Assembly: GCF_007896895.1 (NCBI RefSeq) | Contig: NZ_VOGW01000006.1 | Coordinates: forward strand, 50,864 to 89,597 | Direction: 5' to 3' | Origin: Streptomyces misionensis | GTDB lineage: Bacteria; Actinomycetota; Actinomycetes; Streptomycetales; Streptomycetaceae | Length of the DNA: 38,734 nt | In this document: one piece after another, positions 24,709 through 33,881 of the stretch | Numbering within the stretch: position 1 is the first letter of the stretch | Layout of the letters: each line of letters opens with the position of its first letter | Program-made: the position numbers and the translations under genes | Notes under the pieces: model-generated | The model's input: the letters and a program-made list of their open reading frames with translations, nothing else | Database searches by the model: none | Told to the model about the DNA's origin: nothing

Positions 24709-26718
24709 TCACTGGTCCGGTGAGCGGTCCTGGGTGTCCGCCGTCGAGCCGGCCGTCACGGCCGATCCGACCACGTCCACGTCGCTCGACCGGACGTAGG
24801 CGATCCGGTTGTCGAACTGGATCTGGTAGTACGTCTCGTTGCCCCTGACCACCGGCTCGGGCGAGTCGACGAAGGACGACCGCGGGACGAACGAGCTGTC
24901 GATGGTGCCCTGGGCGACATAACGCTGACCGGCGCGGAAGTGGTAGGGCAGCGGCGCCTCGGGCTCCTCCTCCACGCCCTCGGGGTAGGCCTCCTCCTCC
25001 GGCAGCGCCCGGCCGAACACCGGGATCTCGTCCACGCCTTCCTTGGGCGTCACCATCTTGCCGACCGCGCCGACCGCCGTCGGGTCCTTCTTCGGGTTCT
25101 CCAGCCAGGCCTTGCGCCCCTGGTACCAGATCGCCGTCCAGTCGCCGCGGCGTTCGGCGACCGCGAAGGTCTGGCCGGCCGAGGCACGCGAGCCCAGGTC
25201 GTCGACGTCCATCGTGGAGGCTCCGCCGTCGGGGTGGCGGCCCGGGTCCTGGATCAGCGGAGCCTTCTCGTCCGGACGGGTGTACAGGCGGACGGCGCTG
25301 GAGCCGTGCTTGGCGCACGGCGCCCCGGCGCTGCGGCACCCCGTGAACTTGGGCGTGTGGGTGCCGTAGTCCGGCAGGATGGTCACGATGTCGCTGTCCG
25401 GCCCGGCCGTGGGCTTCAGCGGCGCCCCGAGGAGGTCGAAGTAGTGCCGCCAGTCCCAGAAGGGGCCCGGGTCGTCGTGCATGTCGGGGATGGAGTCGCC
25501 GGTCGGTGAAGGCACGTTGTCATGGCCGAAGACGTGCTGCCGGTCGAGCGGAATCTCGTACTTCTTGGCGAGGTAGCGCACCAGCCGGGCCGAGGAGCGG
25601 TACATCTGTTCCGTGAACCACGTGCCCGGCTGCCTGAGGAATCCCTCGTGCTCGATGCCGATGGAGCGGGCGTTCACATACTGGTTGCCGGAGTGCCAGG
25701 CCTCGTCCTTGGTCTGGACGTGCTGGGTGATGTGGCCGTCGCTGGAACGGATCGAGTAGTGCCAGGACGCCTCGGTCGGGTCCTGCACCGTCTGGAACAT
25801 GCTCGACAGCTTCGCCTCGGTGTCGTGGATGACGATGTACTGGATCTTCTGGTCCCGCGGCCGGTCGGCGAGGTCGTGGTTGCCGTAATTGCCCTCGTCG
25901 TCGATCTCCTCGTACGGCGCCGCGAGCCAGTCGCAGGACACCTCGGCCGGGCACTCCGTCCCCTTGGCGTGCCGGGGCTTCTCGGTGCGCACGGTGTGGG
26001 CGCGCACGCCGGGGCTCGCGGGGAGGGAGACGTCCTGGCCCTCGGCGGTGGTGCGGTGGGCGCCCTTGCGGATCACCGCGAAGACGTCGTTGGCGTAGGT
26101 GGCCGCCGAGGTGATGTCCGGCGTACCGGGGAAACGTTCCACCGCCTCCCACCAGTCGGCCGGATTGCCGCTGAGCGGCTTGCCCAGCTGCCGCTGGGTG
26201 GCGGCCAGCAGGGCCGCGCCACCGCGCACATTGGCCTCGGCATCGGTGCGCAGGCGCCCGGCCGGGGCACCGGTCAGTTTCGCGGCACGTTGCAGGTCGG
26301 CGGGCCGCACGGAACGGCCGGCCAGGACGCCGTCAGGCGCCTCGGCGGGCGCCCCCGCCGCCCCCGCACTCGGCCGCAGCGCGCCGCCGCCCTGGGCGCT
26401 GGGGGAGGGCGGCGCGGCCGGGAACTGACTGGTGTCCACCAGGTGCATCGGCCCGTAGCCGCCGGCGACGCTGGGCGAGCCGGGGTGCGCGTCCCAGCGG
26501 GTCTGCACGTAGGACACGCCCATGAGCACGCTGCGCGGTACGTGGAAGTCGTGGGCGGCGTCGGAAAAGGCGTACTGGAGGCGCTGCTCCGGTGCGTCGT
26601 CGTCGGTCATCGGGGTGAGCAGCAGCGGGGCCAGCAGGGCGGCCGCTCCGATGGCACATACCGTCCTGCGGCACACGCGGATGCCGTTGGGGACACGTGG
26701 GGCGGTGGGTCTTTTCAT
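24709..26718 (-). CDS. N-acetylmuramoyl-L-alanine amidase (Amidase_2), exported
   Basis: 669-aa cell-wall hydrolase cleaving the amide between MurNAc and the stem peptide. The order is a basic N-terminus with a signal or anchor helix (about 18-36), an SLT-like segment (about 45-215), then an Amidase_2 domain (about 290-430) with zinc-ligand regions YIVIHDTE (His298), GIEHEGF, VFGHDN and MHDDPGPFWDW. A long C-terminal region (about 435-669) resembles SH3-like wall-binding sequence. In the SLT-like part the expected catalytic Glu is Gln72 (YVQTRWDAHPGSPSVAGGYG), so that domain is probably inactive. The ATG at 26718 has a GGAG upstream. It follows the M1 peptidase gene by 228 bp. Confidence 0.88.
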   Translation of the reverse strand: MKRPTAPRVPNGIRVCRRTVCAIGAAALLAPLLLTPMTDDDAPEQRLQYAFSDAAHDFHVPRSVLMGVSYVQTRWDAHPGSPSVAGGYGPMHLVDTSQFPAAPPSPSAQGGGALRPSAGAAGAPAEAPDGVLAGRSVRPADLQRAAKLTGAPAGRLRTDAEANVRGGAALLAATQRQLGKPLSGNPADWWEAVERFPGTPDITSAATYANDVFAVIRKGAHRTTAEGQDVSLPASPGVRAHTVRTEKPRHAKGTECPAEVSCDWLAAPYEEIDDEGNYGNHDLADRPRDQKIQYIVIHDTEAKLSSMFQTVQDPTEASWHYSIRSSDGHITQHVQTKDEAWHSGNQYVNARSIGIEHEGFLRQPGTWFTEQMYRSSARLVRYLAKKYEIPLDRQHVFGHDNVPSPTGDSIPDMHDDPGPFWDWRHYFDLLGAPLKPTAGPDSDIVTILPDYGTHTPKFTGCRSAGAPCAKHGSSAVRLYTRPDEKAPLIQDPGRHPDGGASTMDVDDLGSRASAGQTFAVAERRGDWTAIWYQGRKAWLENPKKDPTAVGAVGKMVTPKEGVDEIPVFGRALPEEEAYPEGVEEEPEAPLPYHFRAGQRYVAQGTIDSSFVPRSSFVDSPEPVVRGNETYYQIQFDNRIAYVRSSDVDVVGSAVTAGSTADTQDRSPDQ

Positions 26719-26946
26719 GGCACGGGTCTCCAAACATGTTCATCGCGCTTACGCAGCCAGGACAAAGGAGTTGCCCCTGACAACCACCCCTCGTACGTTT
26801 CCGTGCCCGGCGTGTCCCGTCGCGCCAACCGTCACCGGGGTGGACCAGCGGCCCGGCAGAGGCCACCCGGTCGGCGGCAGCGGCTGCGTTTCGACGCCCC
26901 GTCAGTACGGGCGCCCACGCGAGACCGTGACGGCGGGCCATCCGGG

Positions 26947-28644
26947 TCACTCCTCGACCGGGTCGACCCGCCAGTCGGGGTGGCCGGGCATGGGCGGGGT
27001 GTGCGGCCCGTACAGCCAGTCGGTCAGAAAGGGCTTCAGGTCCTGCCGGGCGACCCGGGAGGCGAGGTCGATGAAGTCCCGGGTGCCTGCCGTCCGGCCC
27101 CGGTAGGTGCTCACCCAGGACCGTTCGATCCGCTCGAAGGTCTCGGCGCCTACCTTCTCCCGCAGGGCGTACAGCACCAGGGCCGACCCGTCGTAGCGCA
27201 TCACCTTGAAGAGCGTGTCGGCGGTGGGCTCGGCGGGCGCGCCGTCGTCGTGCCGCCACTGGTCGTGCTGCGCGTAGGCGTCGCGCATCGCGTCCTCCAG
27301 GGTGACGCCGCCGTGCGAGGCGGAGTACAGCCGTTCGTAGAAGCGGGCGTGACCCTCGCTCAGCCACAGGTCGGACCAGCGCCGGATGGCGACGCTGTCC
27401 CCGGTCCAATGGTGTGTCAGCTCGTGCACGAGGTTGCGCTCGGCGTCGACCCGGTCGCCGAGCAGATCGTCCTTGGGCAGCACGGACAGCGACTGCGTCT
27501 CCAGCGCCACCGGCAGCTCTGTGTCCCCGACCAGCACGCCGTAGCGGCGGAACGGATACGGACCGAGCCGTTGTTCGAGCCAGGCGATGTGCTCCGGGGT
27601 GAGCGAGCGGTACTCCTCGGTGTCGCCGACCAGGCCCTCCGGTACCACGTCGCGGACCGGCAGCCCGCCGGGTCCGCTGCTGCTGACGATGCGGAACTTC
27701 CCGATCGCCAGCTGGACCAGTTGTGCCGCGATCGGCTGTTCGGAGTCGTAGGTCCACTGGACGCGTCCGCCGGGCCGCCGGACGGTGCCGACGAGGCGTC
27801 CGTTGGCGACCGCGCTGATGCCCGCGGGGGTGGTGACGCGGAAGGTGACCGGAGCGCGCAGGCTCGGGTGGTCGTCCGCCGGGAAGATCATGCGGGCGCC
27901 GTCGGGCTGGGCGCAGACCACGGTGCCGTCGGGCGTGGGCACCCAGCCGTAGTCCCGGATCGCGTCGTCGCGGTGACGCTGCTGGGTGGGGTCGGCGGTG
28001 TAGGCGACGTGGACGGTGAACGCGCGGCCGCGGGGGATCGGGCGGGCGGGGGTGACGACGAGTTCGTCGCCGTCGCGCACGGCCCGCGCGGGCGCGCCGT
28101 CGACCGTGACCCGGTGCAGCGTGTTGCCCGTGAAGTCCAGGTCGAAACGGGACAGGGCCTGCGTGGCGGCGGCGCTGATCGTGGCGCCCGCCTCGAAGGG
28201 CGTGCCGGGCGCCTGCCAGTCGAAGTCGAGCGTGTAACGCCGGACCGTGTAGCCGCCGTTCCCGGCGTCCGGCATCAGCGGGTCGCCGATGCCGGCCGCG
28301 CCGGGGGACGGCGGCGGCCCCGAGCCGCCCGCGGGGCCGGCAGCGGCGGCGCGCCCGGGTGCGGGGGCCGGGCCGGGCGCGGGCGAGCCGCGTCCTTCGC
28401 GGGGGAACAGGCCGGTGCAGACGGCGGCGCCGGTGAGGGCGAGGGCGCCGACGAGAACGAGAGCCGCGCGGCGGGGGCGACGCCCCGTACCGGGCCCGCC
28501 TACCGGACCTCTGGCAGGCCCCGGTCCTCTCGCCGGCCCCCTCTCGGGCCCTTCCGCCGGGTTCCGTCCGGTCCTCTCTTCGTGTCCCTTCCCCGACCCC
28601 TCGCGCGGGGTCTTCGACGGGCTGCCTGCGGGCGTGATCTCCAT
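26947..28644 (-). CDS. M1 family metallopeptidase, membrane-anchored
   Basis: 565-aa zinc aminopeptidase-like protein. A Pro/Gly/Arg-rich cytoplasmic tail (1-58) precedes one transmembrane anchor (about 59-78) and a Pro/Ala/Gly linker (about 85-118). The M1 domain has HELTH (407-411) and the third ligand Glu430, 19 residues on, exactly the M1 spacing. The exopeptidase GAMEN motif is replaced by ALETQ (about 380-384), so specificity may differ from classical aminopeptidase N. The ATG at 28644 has no clear ribosome site and may be leaderless. It is divergent from the PNGase A-like gene, with 135 bp between. Confidence 0.9.
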   Translation of the reverse strand: MEITPAGSPSKTPREGSGKGHEERTGRNPAEGPERGPARGPGPARGPVGGPGTGRRPRRAALVLVGALALTGAAVCTGLFPREGRGSPAPGPAPAPGRAAAAGPAGGSGPPPSPGAAGIGDPLMPDAGNGGYTVRRYTLDFDWQAPGTPFEAGATISAAATQALSRFDLDFTGNTLHRVTVDGAPARAVRDGDELVVTPARPIPRGRAFTVHVAYTADPTQQRHRDDAIRDYGWVPTPDGTVVCAQPDGARMIFPADDHPSLRAPVTFRVTTPAGISAVANGRLVGTVRRPGGRVQWTYDSEQPIAAQLVQLAIGKFRIVSSSGPGGLPVRDVVPEGLVGDTEEYRSLTPEHIAWLEQRLGPYPFRRYGVLVGDTELPVALETQSLSVLPKDDLLGDRVDAERNLVHELTHHWTGDSVAIRRWSDLWLSEGHARFYERLYSASHGGVTLEDAMRDAYAQHDQWRHDDGAPAEPTADTLFKVMRYDGSALVLYALREKVGAETFERIERSWVSTYRGRTAGTRDFIDLASRVARQDLKPFLTDWLYGPHTPPMPGHPDWRVDPVEE

Positions 28645-28779
28645 GAGCGCACTATGTCAGTGTGATCCGGTTATAGCACTAAATGTTCGTCAGGGTGACG
28701 GTGTGCCAGTTGCGCCACCCGGGGCGGTCGCCGTCACCGGCTCATTGCGGCCACGCCCAACTCACCGTAGAACTCCGCC

Positions 28780-30390
28780 ATGAGACAACGGATAGTCATG
28801 TCCATGCTGGCGAGTCTGGTCCTCCTGGTGGGCGCGCTCCTCGGCGCCGGGACCGGGACCGCCCGGGCCGCCGACGTCCCCGCCGAGTTCGGCACCGACT
28901 GGCACGACCCGGTGACCGCCGCCCCGCCCGTCGCCCGGCCGCACGGCAGGTCCTGCCAGGTCACCCTCGCCGACGCGCAGTTCCGCGACTTCACCCCGTT
29001 CCGGGGCACGTACACCCCGCCCACGGGCTGCGGCGACCACTGGAGCAAGGTCGTGCTGCGCCTGGACGGCACGGTGAAGGGCCGTCAGTACGACCGGCTC
29101 GGCTATCTGCACGTCGGCGGGGTCGAGATCCTGCGCACCTCCACCCCGGAGCCCTCGCCCGACGGCATCGCCTGGCACGTCGAGAAGGACGTCACCCGCT
29201 ACAGCGACACCTTCCGTGGCCGGCGGGACGTGGAGTTGCTGATCGGCAACGTGGTCGACGACACCTACACCGGCGTCATCGACGTCCATGTCACCTTGAC
29301 GTTCTACGCGGGCCGTCCCGCCGAGCAGGCCCCGGACCGCGTGCTCACCCTCGCCGACACGCCCGACGGCACGACGCTCACCACCCCGCGCAACAGCGAG
29401 CGGATCGTCGCCGAGGTCTACGCCACCGGATCGGGTGGCGGCTGCGAGGAGTTCTGGTACCTGACGGTGGCCGACCCGGCGTCGTACTCCTGCAAGGCCG
29501 ACCACGGCCCCTACCGCGAGGTGCAGATCAAGGTGGACGGGCGGCCGGCGGGCATCGCCGCGCCGTACCCGAACGTGTGGACCGGCGGCTGGTCCGACCC
29601 CTTCCTCTGGTACGTGATCCCGGCGCCGGGCGCCCTCGACGTCCGCCCGATCCAATACGACCTCACGCCCTTCGCCGGGCTGCTCGACGACGGCCGGCCG
29701 CACCGGGTGGAGGTCTCCGTCGTCGGGGTGCCCTCGGGGCAGGCCGGCTGGAGCGCCCCGGTGAACGTGCTGGTCTGGCAGGACGCGCACCGCGACCACC
29801 TCACCGGCGGGCTCACCGAGGACACGGCGACCGACCTCGCCAATTCCTCGGTCTACACGCCCGGTTCGCAGAACCGGGTGGACACCCGGGCGGGGCACCG
29901 GCTCACCGTCAGCGGATACCTCGACACCTCCCACGGCCGGGTGACCACAACCGTCACCCGCACCCTCGCCAACACCTCCGTCCACCGCTGGACCGACGGC
30001 GAGAACACCGACGGCCTGGACGCCACCTGGACCGACGACGAGACCGTCGGCATCACCGGGTCCGGGCCCGCGCGCTCGACGCACACGCTGCGGACGTACA
30101 CCATGAACGGCGCCACGACCATCGGCTCGGACAGCCGGCTGCGCACCGAGCTGACCATCGGCGACCGCGCCTCGGTGAGCGAACGGCGGGACGGCCGGCG
30201 CACCGCGTGGTCACGGCTGGACGACACCTACCGCGGCGACGCGTCGTACCTCCTCGACGCCCCGCGCGACCAGCGGCACGCGGTCGGCACCTCGTCGGAG
30301 CGCTACCGGTCGTACGGCTCGGCCGGCTGCTACGACCACTCGCTGGCCACCGCACAGGGAGTGCTGACGCAGGACCACAGCGGCTGCTAG
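28780..30390 (+). CDS. Secreted peptide-N4-asparagine amidase A-like protein (PNGase A)
   Basis: 536-aa protein matching the plant/fungal PNGase A family, which releases N-glycans from glycopeptides. The N-terminus is a clear signal peptide (MSMLASLVLLVGALL, cleavage near ARAA-DVP, about residue 31). The PNGase A pattern is seen in VTLADAQFRDFTPF (about 62-75), WSKVVLRLDGTVKGRQYDRLGYLHVGGVEI in the region 88-117, TRYSDTF (about 139-145) and PFLWYVIPAPGALDVRPIQYDLTPF in the region 274-299. Several Cys residues could form disulphides outside the cell. Starts at 28780 or 28798/28804 are possible; none has a strong site. A strong hairpin follows its stop. Confidence 0.85.
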   Translation: MRQRIVMSMLASLVLLVGALLGAGTGTARAADVPAEFGTDWHDPVTAAPPVARPHGRSCQVTLADAQFRDFTPFRGTYTPPTGCGDHWSKVVLRLDGTVKGRQYDRLGYLHVGGVEILRTSTPEPSPDGIAWHVEKDVTRYSDTFRGRRDVELLIGNVVDDTYTGVIDVHVTLTFYAGRPAEQAPDRVLTLADTPDGTTLTTPRNSERIVAEVYATGSGGGCEEFWYLTVADPASYSCKADHGPYREVQIKVDGRPAGIAAPYPNVWTGGWSDPFLWYVIPAPGALDVRPIQYDLTPFAGLLDDGRPHRVEVSVVGVPSGQAGWSAPVNVLVWQDAHRDHLTGGLTEDTATDLANSSVYTPGSQNRVDTRAGHRLTVSGYLDTSHGRVTTTVTRTLANTSVHRWTDGENTDGLDATWTDDETVGITGSGPARSTHTLRTYTMNGATTIGSDSRLRTELTIGDRASVSERRDGRRTAWSRLDDTYRGDASYLLDAPRDQRHAVGTSSERYRSYGSAGCYDHSLATAQGVLTQDHSGC

Positions 30391-30400
30391 CTCATGGGCG

Positions 30401-30441
30401 CGGTCCGGGCGGCGGGGCGAGGGCCTGCGCCGCTCGGACCG
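30401..30441. terminator. Stem-loop downstream of the PNGase A-like gene
   Basis: CGGTCCGGGCGGCG (30401-30414) pairs with CGCCGCTCGGACCG (30428-30441) over 14 positions with one G-T type mismatch and a 13-nt loop. It starts 11 bp after the stop codon. Confidence 0.75.
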
Positions 30442-30552
30442 GCGGGGCCGGGCGCCTGCGTCGCACGGGCCGGCGGGGATGGGGGCCCGAGTCGCACGGG
30501 CCGGCGCGGGCTTGTGCCGCTTCCCGGTGAGGTGCGTTCGCCGGGCCTCGGA

Positions 30553-31002
30553 TCAGCAGGGTTTCGTCGCGTCCCCGTCGATCAGGGCGTCCAGCAGGAC
30601 GCCGAACACCTGGCGCTCCTTCTCCGTCAGCGGGGCGAGTATCTCCTCGGCCGCCGAGCGGCGCGCGCCGTGCAGTTCGCGCAGGGTCGCGCGCCCCTCG
30701 TCGGTCAGCTCGATCCGGGTCACACGCCGGTTGGCCGGATCCGGTGCCCGGCGCACCTTGCCGCTCGCCTCCAGTCCGTCGACCAGCGTGGTCACCGCGC
30801 GCGGCACCACCTCCAGGCGCTCGGCGAGGTCGGCCATGCGCGGCGGCGAGCCGTAGTGCGCGAGGGTGCGCAGCAGCCGGGACTGGGCGGGGGTGACGCC
30901 CAGGTCGCGCCGTTCCAGATGGCGTTTCTGGATGCGGTGCACCCGGCGGGTGAGCCGTAGCAGCTGCTCGGCGAGGAGTCCGTCGGGATCGGGGGTGGTC
31001 AT
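30553..31002 (-). CDS. MarR family transcriptional regulator
   Basis: 149-aa winged-helix regulator. LGVTPAQSRLLRTLAHYG (about 34-51) is followed by the recognition helix region MADLAERLEVVPRAVTTLVDGLEASGKV (in the region 56-83), then the wing DPANRRVTRIELTDEGR (about 87-103) and a C-terminal dimerisation helix. It is divergent from an ABC exporter, and the 115-bp gap contains an inverted repeat suited to MarR binding. By analogy with similar pairs it probably represses the exporter and is released by a ligand; that is inference. The ATG at 31002 has no strong ribosome site. Confidence 0.92.
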   Translation of the reverse strand: MTTPDPDGLLAEQLLRLTRRVHRIQKRHLERRDLGVTPAQSRLLRTLAHYGSPPRMADLAERLEVVPRAVTTLVDGLEASGKVRRAPDPANRRVTRIELTDEGRATLRELHGARRSAAEEILAPLTEKERQVFGVLLDALIDGDATKPC

Positions 31003-31026
31003 GCCGGAACAATATCAGGATGCGGT

Positions 31027-31051
31027 TCATTGTGAGTATAGGTAACAATGA
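31027..31051. promoter_or_regulatory. Candidate MarR operator (TCATTGT-N11-ACAATGA)
   Basis: TCATTGT (31027-31033) and ACAATGA (31045-31051) are perfect 7-bp inverted arms in an AT-rich patch between the divergent marR and ABC genes. A further ACAAT lies at 31010-31014. ATTGT/ACAAT half-sites are usual for the MarR family. Confidence 0.6.
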
Positions 31052-31117
31052 GCTACGATCCGTTCCGGCATCGTCGGCCGATCCCCGGCCGGCGCCCGTT
31101 CACCTCCGTAGGAGCCC

Positions 31118-32923
31118 ATGCATCCCGACCGTGAACTCTCCTCCTGGACCCCGCCCGCCGGTGCCGAGGACCGGCCCCGGCAGTGGCGGCGGATCCTGAA
31201 ACTGTTCCGCCCCTACCGCGGGCGGCTCGCGATCGTCGGCCTGCTGGTCGGCGCCGCCTCGCTGGTCTCGGTGGCCACGCCGTTCCTGCTCAAGGAGACC
31301 CTGGACGTCGCGATCCCGCGGGGCCGCACCGGTCTGCTGAGCATGCTCGCGCTCGGCATGATCCTCAGCGCGGTCCTCTCCAGCGTCTTCGGCGTGCTGC
31401 AGACGCTGATCTCGACCACCGTCGGCCAGCGCGTCATGCACGACCTGCGCACCGCCGTCTACGGCCGGCTGCAACGCATGTCGCTCGCCTTCTTCACCCG
31501 CACCCGCACCGGCGAGGTGCAGTCCCGCATAGCCAATGACATCGGCGGCATGCAGGCGACCGTCACGTCCACCGCCACCTCCCTGGTCTCCAACGTCACC
31601 AGCGTGGTCGCCACCATCGTCGCCATGGTCGCCCTCGACTGGCGGCTCACCATCGTCTCGCTGCTCCTGCTGCCGGCCTTCGTCTGGATCAGCCGCCGCG
31701 TGGGCAACGAACGCAAGAAGATCACCACCGAGCGGCAGAAGCAGATGGCCGCGATGGCCGCCACGGTCACCGAGTCCCTCTCGGTCAGCGGCATCCTGCT
31801 CGGCCGCACCATGGGCCGCACCGACTCGCTGACCGGCTCCTTCGCCGCGGAGTCCGAGCGGCTGGTCGACCTGGAGGTGCGGTCGAACATGGCCGGGCGC
31901 TGGCGCATGGCCGTGATCACCATCGTCATGGCCGCCATGCCCGCCGTCATCTACTGGACGGCCGGACTGGCCCTCCGGTTCGGCGGCCCGGAGGTCTCGC
32001 TCGGCACCATCGTCGCCTTCGTCTCGCTCCAGCAGGGCCTGTTCCGCCCGGCGGTGAGCCTGCTCGCCACCGGCGTTCAGATCCAGACCTCCCTCGCGCT
32101 CTTCCAGCGCATCTTCGAGTACCTGGACCTGCCGATCGACATCACCGAGCGCCCGGACCCGGTCCACCTCGACCGGATCAAGGGCGAAGTCCGCTTCGAG
32201 GACGTCGAGTTCCGCTACGACGACAAGGGCGGCCCCGTCCTCGACGGCATCGACGTCACGGTCCCCGCCGGCCACAGCCTGGCGGTCGTCGGCCCCACCG
32301 GCGCGGGCAAGTCCACGCTGGGCTATCTGGTGCCCCGGCTCTACGACGTCACCGGCGGCCGGGTCACCCTCGACGGGACCGACGTCCGCGACCTCGACTT
32401 CGACACCCTGGCCCGCGCGGTCGGCGTCGTCTCCCAGGAGACGTACCTCTTCCACGCCTCCGTCGCGGACAACCTGCGCTTCGCCAAGCCGGACGCCACC
32501 GACGAGGAGTTGCACGCGGCCGCCCGCGCGGCGCAGATCCACGACCACATAGCGGCGCTGCCCGACGGCTACGACACGGTCGTCGGCGAGCGCGGCCACC
32601 GCTTCTCCGGCGGAGAGAAGCAGCGCCTCGCGATAGCCCGCACCATCCTGCGCGACCCGCCGGTCCTCATACTCGACGAGGCGACCAGTGCGCTGGACAC
32701 CCGGACCGAGGCCGCCGTGCAGCAGGCCATCGACGCCCTCTCCGCGAACCGTACGACGATCACCATCGCGCACCGGCTGTCCACCGTCCGCGGCGCCGAC
32801 CAGATCGTGGTGCTGGACTCCGGGCGCGTCGCCGAACGCGGCACGCACGAGGAACTGCTGGAGCACGACGGGCGGTACGCGGCCCTGGTGCGCCGGGACG
32901 CGCAGTTGGAGCCGGCGGGCTGA
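31118..32923 (+). CDS. ABC transporter, fused permease and ATP-binding protein
   Basis: 601-aa homodimer-type ABC exporter (half-transporter). Six transmembrane helices span about 30-330. The ATPase has Walker A VGPTGAGKST (about 391-400), signature FSGGEKQRLAIAR (about 496-508), Walker B VLILDEATSALD (about 515-526) and the switch His in IAHRLST, all canonical. Drug or lipid export is likely given the divergent MarR regulator, but the substrate cannot be told. The ATG at 31118 has TAGGAG. MltG follows 70 bp downstream. Confidence 0.93.
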   Translation: MHPDRELSSWTPPAGAEDRPRQWRRILKLFRPYRGRLAIVGLLVGAASLVSVATPFLLKETLDVAIPRGRTGLLSMLALGMILSAVLSSVFGVLQTLISTTVGQRVMHDLRTAVYGRLQRMSLAFFTRTRTGEVQSRIANDIGGMQATVTSTATSLVSNVTSVVATIVAMVALDWRLTIVSLLLLPAFVWISRRVGNERKKITTERQKQMAAMAATVTESLSVSGILLGRTMGRTDSLTGSFAAESERLVDLEVRSNMAGRWRMAVITIVMAAMPAVIYWTAGLALRFGGPEVSLGTIVAFVSLQQGLFRPAVSLLATGVQIQTSLALFQRIFEYLDLPIDITERPDPVHLDRIKGEVRFEDVEFRYDDKGGPVLDGIDVTVPAGHSLAVVGPTGAGKSTLGYLVPRLYDVTGGRVTLDGTDVRDLDFDTLARAVGVVSQETYLFHASVADNLRFAKPDATDEELHAAARAAQIHDHIAALPDGYDTVVGERGHRFSGGEKQRLAIARTILRDPPVLILDEATSALDTRTEAAVQQAIDALSANRTTITIAHRLSTVRGADQIVVLDSGRVAERGTHEELLEHDGRYAALVRRDAQLEPAG

Positions 32924-32993
32924 GATGTGCGATGAGGGCCGACAAGCTGACTATATGTCGTGTTTACGGTGATATACGTATTACGGTTCCCGC

Positions 32994-33866
32994 ATGCAGA
33001 CGCACATTCCGCCACGGAGCAGGATCCGACTGACAGGCCGGGGCAGGGTCGTCCTCGTCGTGGCCGGCGCCGTCATGGCCGGCACCGCCGTGGCGGTGCC
33101 GCTGCTGACGACGGCCGACGGCCCTGCGGGGTTCCGGCCGGCCACACTGGTCGTCCCGGAGGGCTGGCGCGCGAGTCAGGTCTACGACGCGATCGACAAG
33201 GCGCTCGAACTGCCCCTGGGCAGCACGCGCAAGTCGCTCGGCAAGGCCGGACTGAAGCTGCCCAAGGACGCGGCGGGCAACCCGGAGGGCTATCTGTTCC
33301 CGGCGTCCTATCCGCTGCGCGAGGGGGCGACCCCCGAGTCCGTGCTGCGGACCATGGTGGACACCGCCCACCAGAAGTTCGACGGGGCACCGGTCGCGGC
33401 CGGGGCGCAGCGCAACTCGGTCAACGTCTACCAGGCGGTCACCATCGCCAGCATCGTCCAGGCCGAGGGCGTCGAGAAGAAGGACATGGGCAAGGCCGCC
33501 CGGGTCATCCTCAACCGGCTGGAGCGCGGCATGCCCCTGCAACTGGACGCCACCCTCACCTACGCCCTGGGCCGCGCCACTCCGCGCACCACCGAGGACG
33601 ACACCCGGGTCCAGAGCCCCTACAACACCTACCAGCGCACGGGCCTGCCCCCGACGCCCATCGGCAACCCCGGCGAGGACGCGATGCGCGCGGCTATCAA
33701 CCCGACGCCCGGGGAATGGCTGTACTTCGTGACGGTCAAGCCCGGGGACACCCGCTTCACCGCCGACTACGCGACCCACATGCGCAATGTGGACGAGTAC
33801 ACCGCCCTGCACCAGAACGCGGGACAGCGGTCCCCGTCCGCCGCGCCGTCCGGCGGGTCCGCCTGA
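32994..33866 (+). CDS. mltG: Endolytic transglycosylase MltG-like protein (short)
   Basis: 290-aa inner-membrane protein of the YceG/MltG family, which cuts nascent peptidoglycan strands. There is a basic N-terminus, one transmembrane anchor (about 17-38), and a YceG domain with EGYLFPASY (98-106), the catalytic-site segment IASIVQAEG with Glu158, ILNRLERGMPLQLDATLTY (about 172-190) and YNTYQRTGLPPTPIGNPG. It is shorter than the ~340-600 aa usual for the housekeeping enzyme, with no LysM-like region, so it may be an accessory paralogue. The ATG at 32994 has no evident ribosome site; the 70-bp gap upstream is AT-rich and may hold a promoter. Confidence 0.88.
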   Translation: MQTHIPPRSRIRLTGRGRVVLVVAGAVMAGTAVAVPLLTTADGPAGFRPATLVVPEGWRASQVYDAIDKALELPLGSTRKSLGKAGLKLPKDAAGNPEGYLFPASYPLREGATPESVLRTMVDTAHQKFDGAPVAAGAQRNSVNVYQAVTIASIVQAEGVEKKDMGKAARVILNRLERGMPLQLDATLTYALGRATPRTTEDDTRVQSPYNTYQRTGLPPTPIGNPGEDAMRAAINPTPGEWLYFVTVKPGDTRFTADYATHMRNVDEYTALHQNAGQRSPSAAPSGGSA

Positions 33867-33881
33867 ACCGGTGCGGCCCGG

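Noticed and set aside
26719..26946. A ydaO-type (c-di-AMP) riboswitch before the cell-wall amidase
   Set aside because: Such elements often precede actinobacterial wall hydrolases, but the conserved riboswitch core motifs are not present in this gap.
25522..28665. A 1047-codon open frame on the plus strand opposite the amidase and M1 peptidase
   Set aside because: The minus strand carries clear catalytic motifs. The plus frame has none and runs through coding and intergenic DNA alike.
30460..30506. A 16-bp direct repeat (GTCGCACGGGCCGGCG) suggesting a CRISPR or attachment site
   Set aside because: There are only two copies, in a G+C-rich spacer with no further units, integrase or tRNA nearby.
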